From Hofstenia miamia (lineage: Eukaryota > Xenacoelomorpha > Acoela), in assembly GCA_004352715.1 (NCBI GenBank), contig SCFE01000001.1, positions 1,940,443 through 2,004,442 on the forward strand: 64,000 bases of DNA, given 5' to 3'. The notes under the pieces are model-generated. The model was not told the DNA's origin. It made no database searches and saw only the letters and a program-made list of their open reading frames with translations. This document shows, in pieces, positions 37,401 through 50,801 of this stretch (positions are counted from its first letter, which is position 1; each line of letters opens with the position of its first letter). A program made the position numbers and the translations under genes.

Positions 37401-39372
37401 TATTTCAAGATTATCATCTTTTGTCCTATTTTTTAATGTTATTGGGGAGGAGTTTGTAAAATTTGATCAAACAATCAATGTCGAATAAACGAAAGTTCTT
37501 ATCACATCACACTCAAATTTTTTAAGGGCTTCGATTTATGAATATCTTCCAATTGCGATGCAGCAATATGTGGTTTCTAATGCAACCAATCTGGGCGTTG
37601 TTTTTGACAATAGTATTTTTTTAAAAAACCATATTACAAAACTTCTGAAAACCTATTGAATTCAACTAAAACGTGTAAGATAATTTTTGTGTATTGAATC
37701 AACCAAAGTTTTACTATCATCTACTGTGTTATAAAGATTGGACAATTGCAATGCATTATCAAATTCACCTAAATACTTATTGAGAAGGTTGCAAACTGTA
37801 CTGAACAAAAGTATAAGAGTCATATATAGATTGCTTAGAGATATGGGAACATCACTGGGACATATTAGTCTGCATTGATTACCGCTAAGAGAAAGAATAG
37901 AGTACAAACTATGTCTCCTTACTTGGAAGTGTATCAACGGCAACGCGCCAAGATATTTGAGCAGTTTTATTCAAAAAAAGATGCATTACAATTTAAAAAC
38001 TAGAGCTTTTTGATAATTATTTACTTGAGGTTTTGCAGACAAGAAAAAACAGTGATGCAGCGTTTGCTGTTGCTGTTACCAGATGACCTTAGAAAATGTA
38101 ACGGTTTTGAAAAATTCAAGAAAAATTTGAAGCAATACTTCTTTAATAAATTTGTACATAGCATATAGAATATTATAATTTCCTGCGCATCTGATTAATC
38201 TTTGTTTAGAAGAAGCGCTATATAAATAATTATATTATTATTATTATTATTTTATTATTATTTCGCAATGTAGGAATGAGCGTATAGAATTGTTTGGCAG
38301 GTACAAACGAAAAACGGATCTTGGAGAAATGAAATGAATTTTCATTATGCTCTGTTCTAGATTACTTCACTTTGAACAAATATTTTCCAAAATGAAAATC
38401 CCTTGATATAATCTGCCATTGGAAGAGATAGTTTTTAACAATTCCTTTCTAAACCTTTAGATGCTCAAAAACTTTTTGCATCGATGAAATGGTGTAGTGC
38501 TATAGACATACTTTCATAGGAGAATTTTAGTTTTTTCTTATCTTTTGTTTGGACATATATATAACCCACACTTATGGACTATTTGGACACATGTGTCCCA
38601 TTTTAAATTTTCCTCATTATATGCATTTCTGAATTCTTCAATTAAAATTTAAAACATGTTTTTTGCACTTGACAAAAGAAAATTCGTTGTGAAAGATTAA
38701 TTAATTTTGTTCCCTAGAATTTCAGGTCACTTATTCAATTTATTATTATCAATTTCGTTTAATAAGTCTAGCAGTACTTTATTTTTGCAGTTTGTAATAT
38801 ACAATATAAGTTATATGCAAAGAACATATTTACAAATATAAACATATTTAAAAAACTACAAACTATACTATGTACAATAAAACAGATAAAAATGAACACA
38901 TAAAATTATTAATAAACAACACTTTAAAATATAATTTAAAAAAATGCTACGCTAGCTGTTTTGTCATGTATTTAGACGCTTACTACTACCTAGAATTTTT
39001 TGATGTGAAAGTAGGTTTTGTTTTAGCTTCTTTTTAAATGTTTAGTGTTTGGAAACGCTATTATTTTCTTGCCATTTTTGCAGGGGAGCTGAATTGATCT
39101 AAATGCGAAATTGCATTTAATTTCTTTTCTGAATGCTCTGTTAATTTATTGTACATATTTGAAGAAATTATTTTATTGCATTAAGTTAACGTAAAGTTGG
39201 AATGATAAGTAGTGTATTTATAAATGTTTTTCACTGAAGTTTTGGAATGATTTTCAATGAACTAATATATAACTCTGTATTAATTTAGGTCATTGACTAT
39301 GCCAAACGTAGAAACGTTCCAATTGGAAGAATTGAGCAAACGCTTTCGCAAAATTTGGCTTATTCTATGTAA
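34488..39372 (+). CDS. MTR: Methionine synthase, cobalamin-dependent: last four exons
   Basis: Exons at 34488-34679, 35227-35328, 36448-36651 and 39289-39372 (stop TAA) join in phase 0 with GT-AG introns and encode 193 residues. They cover the C-terminal activation domain, which binds S-adenosylmethionine during reductive reactivation of the enzyme that makes methionine from homocysteine and methyltetrahydrofolate. Seen in order: [16 protein letters not shown] with the conserved Asp, [17 protein letters not shown], the SAM-binding [32 protein letters not shown], and [18 protein letters not shown]. The end LAYSM replaces the usual LGYD. All expected blocks of this domain are present, so this part looks functional. 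The first exon starts TEK, which in the family follows LRQQ, so a coding exon must precede it. I found no trace of the remaining thousand or so residues to the left. Confidence 0.93.
37080..38260 (+). mobile_element. LINE reverse transcriptase remnant (CR1/L2-like) in MTR intron
   Basis: Plus-strand frames, broken by stops and shifts, carry [16 protein letters not shown] and LYADDLQVH (the catalytic YADD box), then [24 protein letters not shown] and [24 protein letters not shown], the usual order of CR1/L2-type LINE reverse transcriptases and their C-terminus. The 3' end reads AAGCGCTATATAAAT followed by an ATT repeat (38229-38260), a typical tail of this group. The copy is 5'-truncated and dead. 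It lies in the last MTR intron in the same orientation as the gene. Confidence 0.85.
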
Positions 39373-40644
39373 CAGATCATTTCCAATTCACATGTTAAGT
39401 GTCTTATTTAAAGTGTTTTCGATAGTTTTTGTAAGAAATGTAATGCATAAATTATTTTTGTTGTCTTACCTTCATAAATAGTAGAGTTCTTTCATATTTT
39501 TAGGTGTTAGTTTTGGATGATTTATTTTACATGTTAGCAGAGCTTAATGTAACTGCTTTTTTGCATACAAGGTGGAATTCGAATTCAAAAGTATGGACAA
39601 TATTAACAAAAACTGTGATCAAAATGTGTTTCTAAGGATTTCTTACTGACTTTTGGCACTGCACCATACAATGAATACACTAAAACTTACATTCTTAATT
39701 GGTGACAATTTATTTTTATCTTTACAGTAATTTTTATTTCCTTGGTATGCATGATAGTCAAGGAGTGATGTTCAAAACAGCATAGTAAGCATGATACGTA
39801 TCATTCTGGCATTAATTTTTTGGCTGAGCAATTTGACACTGTCCAACTTCTTTATCAGAATACTTCATTGGTTGAACAGTGTTATTATTGAAAATGAGTT
39901 CAAAACATCCAATGGCTTCAATTGGGCAAATTTTGAATTATGTGATTTCTATACTGAATACAGAATTTGGATGACTTTGTAGAAATTTTCCTCCTGGCTT
40001 GTTTTTACCTTGTGCATAGGTGGCAGTTCACAATTTCAATCAATAATAAATACTCTCTCTTGGCAGTTGGCAGCCAACCAGCACTTTGCAAATGTTGAAA
40101 AATTGATTACACCAAACAATATAGTTTACATCATGTCTATTTCATCTAATACACCGAGGAACCAGTTTTATGTCGCAGTGAAGTACCAAAAGTTTCTATA
40201 GATGGCGTGTTCAAAGAATTTGAACCATGTTAGGCCACGGCTGCACAATGCAATTCAATTTAAAGAAGTAATTAAATTTCTAAATTGCAAATGTTCGCAC
40301 TACGCGACGCTATTGTAATTATTCTTGCATCCGATCACCGGAAGCTGTTTTCACTATGCACTTCAAATAGAAGCAATTTAAGTCTGTTAATTGCATGTTA
40401 ATTTGGAATTTAAGACTAAATTCTTTTTATTCTCAAACATTAAAAATTACATTTGAATGACAGTGACATTGGGCTCCAATTGCGCAGGCATGTTTAGCGT
40501 TTATAATAATTTTTCTTAATACATGCATTGTAATCCGGAAATTTTTCAGTTTTAAAATCCGTGATTGCATAGTTGTTAATCTATTCAATTGCGCTATAGC
40601 TGGGGCTGGCTTAATACAAAATGGGTCTCCTATGTAGTACAAAG

Positions 40645-41325
40645 CAGTGATGGGTATTCAGTGAACGAACTGTAACTCACCCGACTCACAATTTGATCTA
40701 ACGAACCCGAATCGACTTGATTTCCTTACCCGACCCGACTATCAATTCACTTACCAGACATGACCCGAAAAAAGGTAAATTCTCAATTTTAAAATGTACA
40801 TGGATTAAAAATAAATAAATGTTTTTACTGATAGTTGATTATAATTGAACCATGACTTCATTAATGATTGTTATTGTTTTTGAACAACAATTACATGCGA
40901 AATCAATAAAAAATTACCATTTGTTAAGCAAACCTCGATAGACTTTCAAAAATACGAGTGAATGTCCATTCAGATGGTGAATGTATTTAACTTTACAGGA
41001 AGTAAAAATAATTAGGTGTAATTAAAACATTTATGTTGTAAAAACTTGCTCGTGTGAATCGGGTTAGTGAGGTCAATGACATGAACTATTAACGTATTAT
41101 GTATTCCATTGTCCCTTGATGATGTAGGTTGATTACGCTCATATCTTCAAGGCTAAAGGATGCATAAAATAATTTAAGCTATCGTCATTAGTTAAAAGTA
41201 ATATTGCATTTTATCCAGTTTATCATGCCCGGCAGAAGCTGCTCCATAAGCATGCCCGACGCGAATCTAAATTATTACACCCGACGTCGTGCCGGGTAAA
41301 GTTGGAGATCCGATGCCCATCTCTG
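40645..41325. mobile_element. hAT-like MITE
   Basis: The left end begins CAGTGATGGGTATTCAGTG and the inverted right end CAGAGATGGGCATCGGATC, giving hAT-type CAGxGATGGG termini. The flanks GTACAAAG (40637-40644) and GTGCAGAG (41326-41333) match at 6 of 8, as an aged 8-bp target-site duplication. Subterminal repeats of ACCCGA type are on both sides. No transposase frame, so it is non-autonomous (681 bp). Confidence 0.75.
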
Positions 41326-42584
41326 GTGCAGAGGGTTTCCAATACCGTAAACGAAAACAATTTCACAATATTTTTACAGTAAAATTTAAACGAAACGTAC
41401 GATTCACTGTTATTTTGTGTAATTGCTTCAGGGCATACCTATCCAAAAATTGTTTTAACCCTGTTGTGTTGGATTCACATATTCTACACAAAGTCCATGC
41501 AGTATTTCTATGTAAATTTTAGTATTTCTTCCAAGTCATTTTTCATTCACTCCTGAAATTATTTTTTCTGTTTGAGAACTTTGCAGTTGGGTTGTATTTA
41601 TCAGAGTTAACACTAGAAAACCTGTAAATTCGATTGACCATTATTAGAAGAATTGTGCACAATTAAAAACAAATGAAATTAAAGTATCAGCAAAGCTACT
41701 TTATCAAGTTTTTTAATACCAAAGAATAAGGCAGTTAATGTTTATGACATCCATCAGTTCAATAAAGAATTATCAGCTTTTTAATGTAGTATTTTCAGGA
41801 AGTTTAGTAAAAATTTTGCTAACTGGTTTCAATGAAACTCAAACCCAAGTTCACTTTGAAATCTAGAATAGATAAAGATCTTAACAATGCTAATTTATAC
41901 TATGTTTACCACAAGCCTCTAACCAAAAATTTGATTCAGTGTAATAATTTCATTTGTGATTGACAGCTTAACAAGATAATTATTTAGCATGTCATCAGTT
42001 AGCACATCAAATACAGAATTTCTAATATTATGGCTTTTTCAATAGTTTCATTTTGGATTTAATGCTTGACATGAAGATGAATATCGGTAATTATGCAATA
42101 AGAGACAAACTAGTAGTCGCCCCTAAAGTATTAACTAATGTTAGGAATAATTTAATGCGATTTTGCGATAATGAATCTGATGGCTAAAACTTTACAGTTC
42201 ACTTCAAACAAGCAAAATACTTAGTAACTGATATAAACAGTTTTAATGTTAAACATGATTTGTTATTATTGGTTATTACTCAAAGAGCGTCTTTAATGAA
42301 ACTTGTCTAATTTTACAAGGGTTCATAATCCCTTAAAAAATCAAAAGATCTTTCTAAATTTCTTCTCATTTTTTGAATGATAGTTTTTCAACTAGTCATG
42401 GGTTTAGGGATTCGGGTTTTACATGTGTCAGTGATAATCTTGAGCACAAAGTATTGGTCCATTTGTAAATATGATCAAGTCCCAAGAAGAAAATACAATT
42501 GACGCTCTTAGTTAGAATTTTAGATTTTGAAACTTAAAACATTGATGATTAAATTTAATTGGATGCTCTTGCATTTGTGCACTG

Positions 42585-42585
<1 letters not shown>

Positions 42586-42661
<76 letters not shown>
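42586..42661. repeat. (TA)n microsatellite, about 38 units
   Basis: The longest uninterrupted TA tract in the window. The length in the assembly may not be the true length. Confidence 0.95.
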
Positions 42662-42665
<4 letters not shown>

Positions 42666-43967
42666 TTGTTTGAGAAAGTTTTATTTATACAAAAAGTATT
42701 AGTCTATGAAATGGACCAAGTACATGGAATAGTTGATTTTGATGATTTGCTAGAACGTAATTTGATTTTAATTAATTGTATTATATTTGATTTGAATCCA
42801 GTAACGGATTTGAAACAATAACGACTGAGCAAAATACAGGCTACATTCACCTATTACAACTGTCAATCAGTTGAAGAGATTGTTCAAGAGTCATTAGGTT
42901 AAACACAACTTGTCAACTTTAAGCAATTTAAGTGTAATTTAGACAAATCGTCGCGAAGTCTTGCGCATTGACATATAAAGTGTAAAAACAAAGGAACTAC
43001 TAAATAACTAAAGCAATCTAGCATTTGAACTGAATCACAATGTAAGCAGAATTTCAATAGCATAGGTATTATGGAATATTGAAAATAATTAGGGATACTG
43101 CTGAATGCCAAAAAATCCTAGCACAAATATTTTGAGAAAGGCTGTTTTGGTAGTATATAGAAACACTCTTTCAAAATGCAAATATTTGAAGTAATAAGAT
43201 ACCAAACATCTCAGACGTAGAATTTCAAGTTGCTAAATTCAAGATTGAACAAGAATTTTAACATTCTAATGTTGATTATGTACTTAAAATCCATCTTAGG
43301 TATTACTAATTTTAACTATACCTTAAGATTGCACGTTATTAGACATATTGAATCATATGTGGTTCATAACAGGACTATTCAGATGATGGCGGTGCCCTTC
43401 AGATCATTAATGATGTTAGTGGCATAGAGCTTTTTAAAAAAAATTTTTTCATTAGCGTTCTCAACAATGTCAGCATTTCGTTCTTAGTATAAAGCACCTC
43501 TTCAAAATTTAGTTTTGGGTATCTGTTAGGGTTATGCCCTTAACCCCCTATAATGAATTAATTACAACTTCTTTATCTATGTCTTCAATGAACGACGCTG
43601 GCGGTAGGGTGGGGTGGGGATTTAGTATTTTAAGAATCCCGTTAGATGGGGTGGCAATAAAATTTATGCAAAGCTTTGTTTATTTTTCGTACAGTGATTA
43701 GCCACTTTCTCTGAAAATATCTTTTATTCGTAAATATTACATCGGTATGGGTGGTAAATAACCTAATGAGCACTTTAATAGCGTGCAAAACTAATAATGC
43801 CATCACAGCAACTATTGAAAAGTGAAATAAGTTGATATATGTTATATCTTTGTACAGTGAACTTTCTTAAATTCTTGATGATCTTGTTATTTGTAACGTA
43901 ACTTTGACGCAATAACAAAAGAATTTTATTATATTCAAGAAATGTCTAAGTTCATCGAATCATACTC

Positions 43968-44245
43968 TAAGGTCCCGAATTATCGGGATTTTCTTTTTTA
44001 GAAAAGCTGTTATATTTAATATGAAAATAGTTGTTGCAAGATTTATTTAGTTACATCTAAAAATTGCAGTTCAATGTTAATAATATCGTACAAATTTGAA
44101 CATTAGATTAGGATTAATTTAGTATTACGTTGCTCAGGCATTTGGATAATTTAAAAGAGACTCCAATAATTTGGACAACCCCGGTTTTGATATGCAAAGC
44201 TTATTAGAAATCGCAGACCCCGTTCCCGATAATTAGGAACCTCAG
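43968..44245. mobile_element. Small inverted-repeat element (MITE)
   Basis: The left end AAGGTCCCGAATTATCGGGA and the inverted right end GAGGTTCCTAATTATCGGGA match at 17 of 20 bases. Each end itself contains a short palindrome (TCCCGA..TCGGGA). A 'TAATTTGGACAACC' motif near 44168 recalls pogo-type ends. About 280 bp, no ORF. The target-site duplication is not resolved, so the family is uncertain. Confidence 0.5.
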
Positions 44246-45751
44246 AGAATTATAATTATACATAGCGTATTTGTCTTTGAAGAAAAGAATATCGACATAT
44301 TTGTATATAAATTAGGTTACGACTTTTTTTAATGATTTTGATGAATATGTGTGCATAATACATGAGCTGATTGTGATTACCAAGACAAATATAATCTCTA
44401 TGATTATAAGAATATAATGATTTCATTGAGGATAATGATTAAATAGTAATAAAGAAATTCTGTCACTATAATATGAACACCATAAACAACTCTGTTTTGT
44501 TTGATTTTCTTGTAATGTCTCTTTACGTGGGTGACAAATTTTAGGCAAGTTTCACTTAATTGGTAAAATGAAATACAAAGCGCGTTTCTTATTACAAAGC
44601 GGAATGGTTATTTCAGCGATGTTAATGAGCCAGTAATGTTTATTTTGCAACGCCACGGTGTACGATGATGTAATCGCAAGCAATTATTCTTAAGTAATCT
44701 AGCCAAACGAGGTAACACGACTTACCTTTCAAAGTGCCTACTTAGACAATCAACCTATCTATCAGGACGTAATTAAGTACACAAAGTGTTTATGTTATCA
44801 AAACGGCAGTTTGAAGTGCGCACAAGGAGGCCAAATTTGCAGATGCTCATTTGACATGATTGTTCTTGATTGCCAAATTACACAAATATAAGTGACTCTA
44901 CATTATTGTAGTTGCTCTTCAGACTTAGAGGCGCTATATTCGACACTCAAAATTATAAGTACAACTGAGAAGTTAATAAACTGTTATGAATAGAACCCGA
45001 AAATGGACTTAATGGCGCATGCTAATTGACTGAGTGTTAATGAATTCACACTATTTTAGCGTTTTTAAAACCATTTACATTCTTAGACAATTTTCTCAAA
45101 TTTGATTTTTAAAATTTAATATTTTGATGTCTAAGCAAGTGTAGTGAAATAAATATAAGGTTTTTCGGAAGCATTCAGTTCCGTAAGAATTTTTTATCCC
45201 AGTTCTATATGTCTGGGACTTGCGAATAAATATAGTGGAACTAGAACTAATATGGGGCTGGGGGGATCACAAGTAAATGTACTCGAATCGCGCACAAAAT
45301 TTTTTGTTAATAATATTGCTAATTTTTAACAAATTGGATAATGTAATGAGATTGCAGCTAAAGTTGTAGGATCGCTTAAGCATTAATACCAATATATTAT
45401 CAAGTTAGTCATCACTACAAAGATTCTTTCCTATTTCATAATATATTATTACATATATTTATTCTACAAGATTACATTTACCTCAATAAAAGGAGCAATT
45501 TTGTTTTTAGAATCGACAAAAACATCTTCGAATAAAATTTAAACTATCACTATTCACGATCAAATGAATATATCTAAAATCAAAAACACCACAGAATATA
45601 CTAATGCCCTTTTTCACTTGTTCCAAAATAGTACTTGGTCACGAACTTTTTGTACGGTGTATGATACATGGTTTATCTTAGCCATGGGCTTTAGATCTTA
45701 TTATTAACTGCAGATTTGGTATTGGAGTTTTCATTGACAAATTGTTAATAC

Positions 45752-45983
45752 CAGTGGCGCACATAAGGAGGACATGTGGAATTTCCCCCTTCAGGTTTTC
45801 AAAATGGATTTTGTCTGACTAAATCAAGAAAATTTCGATAAAATAATTGAAAAATTTAATATATAAGATCGTAAATACATATCTAGTGTCTATTTTCTCA
45901 GCAATTTCAAAAATTTCTTAGGGGCTTCGCCCCGTCATTGGTCATGACTAATGTGTTCCCGTCAGAAAATCCTGTGTACGCCT
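45752..45983. mobile_element. Decayed MITE related to the element at 54461
   Basis: The left end CAGTGGCGCACATAAGGAGG and inverted right end CGAGGCGTACACAGGATTTTC are similar to each other and to the CAGGGGCGTACGCACGATTTT end of the better preserved element at 54461. The right terminus is degenerate and no target-site duplication was found. Confidence 0.45.
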
Positions 45984-46419
45984 CGGCTTTCATGTCAATC
46001 GAACTCGGTGTTAACTTTTAGCACAAATGCTTACCATTATATGTAGCATACATTTACTAATGGATATTTCCATATCCAGAGATTTGCAAATTTCTAATCG
46101 TTTGTACAAAATTGGTCGAAAATATCCACAAAGCTGTTCGTAATTTTAAATTTAAGCCAGGTTATATTATTATTATATTTAAAAAAGTTTTCTACAGTTC
46201 AACCGACAATGTTTTGAGCAATCCAGAGTTTCAAATGATCCAACAATCTAGGTGACTACTATTTAAATTTCCTTATCAAATCAAAGTCATACCAAATTTA
46301 ATGAAATAACAAATTAAATACATAATGTAATGAAATGTTTACTGCAAAGGAAGTCGATCCGACTATTACTTACAATTCGTACATGTTGGGAATTTTATTA
46401 CTTTACAATTCTTTTAAAA

Positions 46420-47320
46420 ACAACAGTCTATAAGTGGATTCAGCAATTCAAAGAAGGAAGAAAAAACCTTGGAGACGGCCTAGCTCTTGAAGATCAGTGA
46501 CCTCAATAAATAATGACAATATCGAAGCTTTTTAAAATTACATTTGACAAAGATCAGCGAATAACTATCATTCTGACGGCTTTGTCACTAGATATTTATT
46601 ATGGCAAATTCAACTCTTCACTAATATTTGGGACGGTACAAGCCTTCTACACGATAAGTGGATAATGAACAGTTTCTTGCAAAATTTATTACGGGAAGTG
46701 AAACTTCGATTTACCAGAATTCAATGTAAGCAATGAATCACTCGTGAATCTTCAAGACTCTTTAAGCTCAAGTCTCAAAAGTCTACTCCAAAATCACAGT
46801 AGCCGTTTTTTGGAGTTCAGAGGGTGTGATCTTGATAGATTCCATTGAAAATCAAAAAACAGTAACAAACAGAAGTTTAACTTGCTGAAGTTTTGCGAAA
46901 ACTTAAGGACGTCTTGATTAAAAAACGGAAGGGGAAACTTCATGGTGGAGTCATTTTTCAGATTTGCAATGTATCAGCGCATTCTTTGAGGATTGAACAA
47001 GATGTTCTTTGGGAAATTCGATGGGAAGGGGTTCCTCATCCATCATATAATCCCTATTTGACTATCGGATTTCTTTCTTTTCCCAGAACTTAGGAAATCC
47101 TTAAAGGTAGCCATTTTAATGACACAGAAGAACTAAACACTGTGCACCTATCTGGCGACAAAAAGGTCCTCCAGAATTTTACAAAAATGGTCTTTGAACC
47201 TGAAAATATCAACTTGATAGTTTTTTAATGTGAATGGCAGCTATGTGGGTAAACAATTTTAAGTGTATATGCTATTTGTGTAAAATATATACATTTATGA
47301 AAAATTCTTCGAACTTTTTG
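46420..47320 (+). mobile_element. Mariner transposon remnant
   Basis: Broken plus-strand frames retain the order of a Mos1-type transposase: LYKWIQQFKEGRKNLGD (first helix-turn-helix), DQRITI..LSLDIYYG (second), then AVFWSSEGVILID (around the second catalytic Asp), and near the end LSDFFLFPELRKSLKGSHFND. In relatives the last block is preceded by APSD with the third catalytic Asp; here LSDF keeps an Asp. Many stops and shifts make it a pseudogene. Clear terminal inverted repeats were not identified. Confidence 0.8.
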
Positions 47321-50300
47321 ATACATCCTCGTATTACAGAAATGCATTTAGTAAAATTTTAAATGAAAAAAATATCTTAAGTTGGCCAAATTTCAAGTTG
47401 CGATTTCTGACTATAATCCAACTTTTTTCAGTTGTGTTTTGCACTCGCCAAATTATCATAGTTATAGGGAAAGACTACTAATATAATACAAAAACAGCAA
47501 AAAAATTTAATTTCCATAAGTTGTGAAGTATAACAATGTACTATATTAAAATATATTTGAAACCCGAACAGATATCACTCTTTGCGTTGTTTATGTAATT
47601 TGCACAATTTTACAATGTGATTTTAGGTATATTTTCTCAAGGTTTGTAAATGGAAAATGAGAATTCCATGCCTGGATGCCACAAACATTGCGTAAATTTT
47701 TACTCAGTATCTATGACATTCGACATCCGGAAAAAACTTTCTGGAAAATTTGTGTATATTCTAAATATTTGGTGTGGTTTGGGGGAATTGTATATTTAGA
47801 CAGTTGCAACAGTTTGTTGCAGGGAGCAGTCATTAATATATATATGGACATTGATATCACACAATTCTTAGCTATTGTTCTTGAAAGAAATTGTCCAAAA
47901 TATTGAAAAATTCCTTTCATAGAAGGTAACATCAAAGCATTGTCAAAATATTAGTTAATATCAATTAAACATCATACCCAAAATATCATCTTTAGTTTAT
48001 GTGTCATACAACAAGTTTGCTGTTCTTCATCATTTTGTCGTTTTTTATTCTTATGGAATTTAATGTTGAAGCAATAGTTGCACTAGTTAAATGAAAAATT
48101 CTTATTACCATATACTACTTGTTCGCCGTGGTTTTAAATTATCATTTTTCTTGTAATGTAAATGGGAAAAATTGGGACATTTACTCTTTTAGAATTATAA
48201 TCAACTAAGAGTCACTGAGGCAGTGAGAAATGTCATTGCCAATCTTAGCGACAATAAGTTTCCCTTAGGGGAGGCTAATTGTAGAGTGGTAAAGTAATCG
48301 ACAGGTGTTTGTGAGCACTATTCAACAAAATAATTGAATTTAGCATGCAAAGTTTGCTATTTGTCTACATTTTCAAAAAGTTGTACATAACGTAGTAGTT
48401 TTAGAAATATTGATATGTAAATTTTGAAGAAATCCCATTACATCGGCAAAATCTATGTGAAAATCAATAATGTAATGGGACTTCTACAACAAAACTCGCC
48501 AATACATTTGATTCGTAACTTCTATTACCTGACAAATATTAGTTGATTAGTTGATATAACTCGCTTTCACTAATCCAGAACAGATTATTTCAAAGGTAGG
48601 AGAGGACCGGTGCGGTCAGAACAGGGTGCGAGTAGACGTGGCTTACGAGCGGACATCAAGCTGGATTTATCTGAAAAACAATACTCATGCGGGCTATCGG
48701 CATAGATAACAAAACGATAACAAAATCAACTGCTAGCTTAAGTGTGGGCAACAATTTTTTAGCTACTCTTTCAAAACAGTACCTATAATTTAAATAATTT
48801 CCACTTATCTTAACAATTTGCTTTGCAGATTGAATTCAACAAGTATTCCCTGCTCTTAATTTTATATTTATTTTATTATTTCTTCATACACTTTCTATTT
48901 TTGTAGTACTTTGGTCCGATTTTTGAGAACATACTTATTACTGCTGCCCACGTTAAATCAAATGTGGGTTGAGGAACAGGTTGGGTTGATTTTCGAATTA
49001 ATCTATGTACTGGCTCAGAAAATTAAAGTCTTAATAAGGAGCAGATCTGAGATGAAATTCAGGGGCAAGAACTTGGAAAATAGAAGGTCTACAAAAACTG
49101 ACATGCATTTTCCTTATAACATTAAGTCATTCTTATAAATGTGTAATATGGTGATAACAACAATGTATTATAAGAATACAAAAAAAAATTGCAACTTCTC
49201 AGTTGTTAGCAGTCTCAACTCAAGAGGTAGATGTTTATAACGTTAGACATTCATAGAATAACGCCTCTTAATTTTGGAAACAATGTACATTAACGCAATG
49301 ACCTTCCCAAAAATGCAGCTCACTAGTAACATTATGTAATCTTAATACGTTAGCAAAAAAGTTGCTGTAGTAGTAAATCACTTTTTAAGCAACATTTCTT
49401 ATCATCTGCTCTGATAACTTAAGTATATAATACAAGGAATCAGTGATAAATTAACATTGCAATCAAAATTTCTTTTGGAAGACTTTATCCTAAGCAGTGA
49501 CATATCACATTCTGGCATGCTAATGTTCAATTGGTAGTACTCCTCAACATCATATTTCTTCTGATTCAAGTCATGATCAATACCAAGCTTAGATTAACAC
49601 ATGGGAATATTGCTGAATATTCTTTTGAAATCAAAATCTGATATCTAAGTAATCACTATCATACAAGTCTCTGACAAATCAATATCAGGAGATTCTAAGT
49701 ACTTGTCGAAAATAATTGTGCTTCCAAGAGTACAAGACAACAAAAGTAAGGAAAACATCTTGAGGCAGATATCACTTCAATGTGAGGTCATTTTACCAGT
49801 CTTTTCTCCAATTGGTCAATCTTTGAATATTTCTGGAAGTACACAACGAGGTTTTAAGCATACACAGTTCTGATAGTCATTGACGATGCCATTTCTTAAA
49901 CAGGTAAAATTTTTTATATGGCTAAAGCCCAATGGGGCTTCCCTCACCACCATCTGCAAGTGAACATTGGCTAGATAAAGTTAGTCAAGCAGAAGTGACA
50001 ACCTTCGCTGATATTGGAGAAGCAAAACTACGTGATATAGACATAAACAAAAATGTTCAAGCAAGCAACAGTTAGAACATCGACTGAAGGTTTATCATGA
50101 CAATCATTAACGCTCGTATTTGACTAAATTCCCATGGAAATTCTTGCAGGAAATTTATCTTCTTTTACTTGACATTCATATAAATTGTGAAAGATTTGTT
50201 GTGCAAAAATTATCTATATGGGTTTGACTGCAATGTTTCCCATTCATTTTGCTTATTCTCAAAAGAGCTTCTTCTTTTTTAATGCTTAGCTAAAAGTATT

Positions 50301-50450
50301 GAAAAATTAAACTTACTTAACACCAATAGGTCTAATGACACAAAAAATTAATAACGGATTGCAAATTGCTCGGTTATAAATTTTAATATTTTGTTTGGTG
50401 TACAGAGTGGCTAAGAAGCCTCCAAATTTTCAATTATTGCTATACAAGAA

Positions 50451-50453
<3 letters not shown>

Positions 50454-50515
<62 letters not shown>
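50454..50515. repeat. (TA)n microsatellite
   Basis: TA tract with one AA interruption. Confidence 0.95.
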
Positions 50516-50737
50516 GGTCATACTACAACAGTTAAGCTTTTCAGTGAATCCCTTGCAATTACATTTCTTTATTTTTAGTTCCCAAAAGCTCTCCCGTTAA
50601 ACCTTTCTAATTTATTACAAGGGTTACACAGGGAATTAATTGAAAAATTTGAAATAAAAATCAATGCTTTCCTTAGATGAAGATTCGTATGAAATCAATA
50701 CGGTCTGGTTATGCAAGAGTAATCCACATCGTTGCTC

Positions 50738-50801
50738 GTTTATTTGATACATTCATCAAAATTGCATAAGTTTATTTGATACATTCATCAAAATTGCATA
50801 A
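50738..50801. repeat. Two-copy 32-bp tandem repeat
   Basis: The unit GTTTATTTGATACATTCATC... (32 bp) occurs twice in direct succession, identical by eye. Confidence 0.9.
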
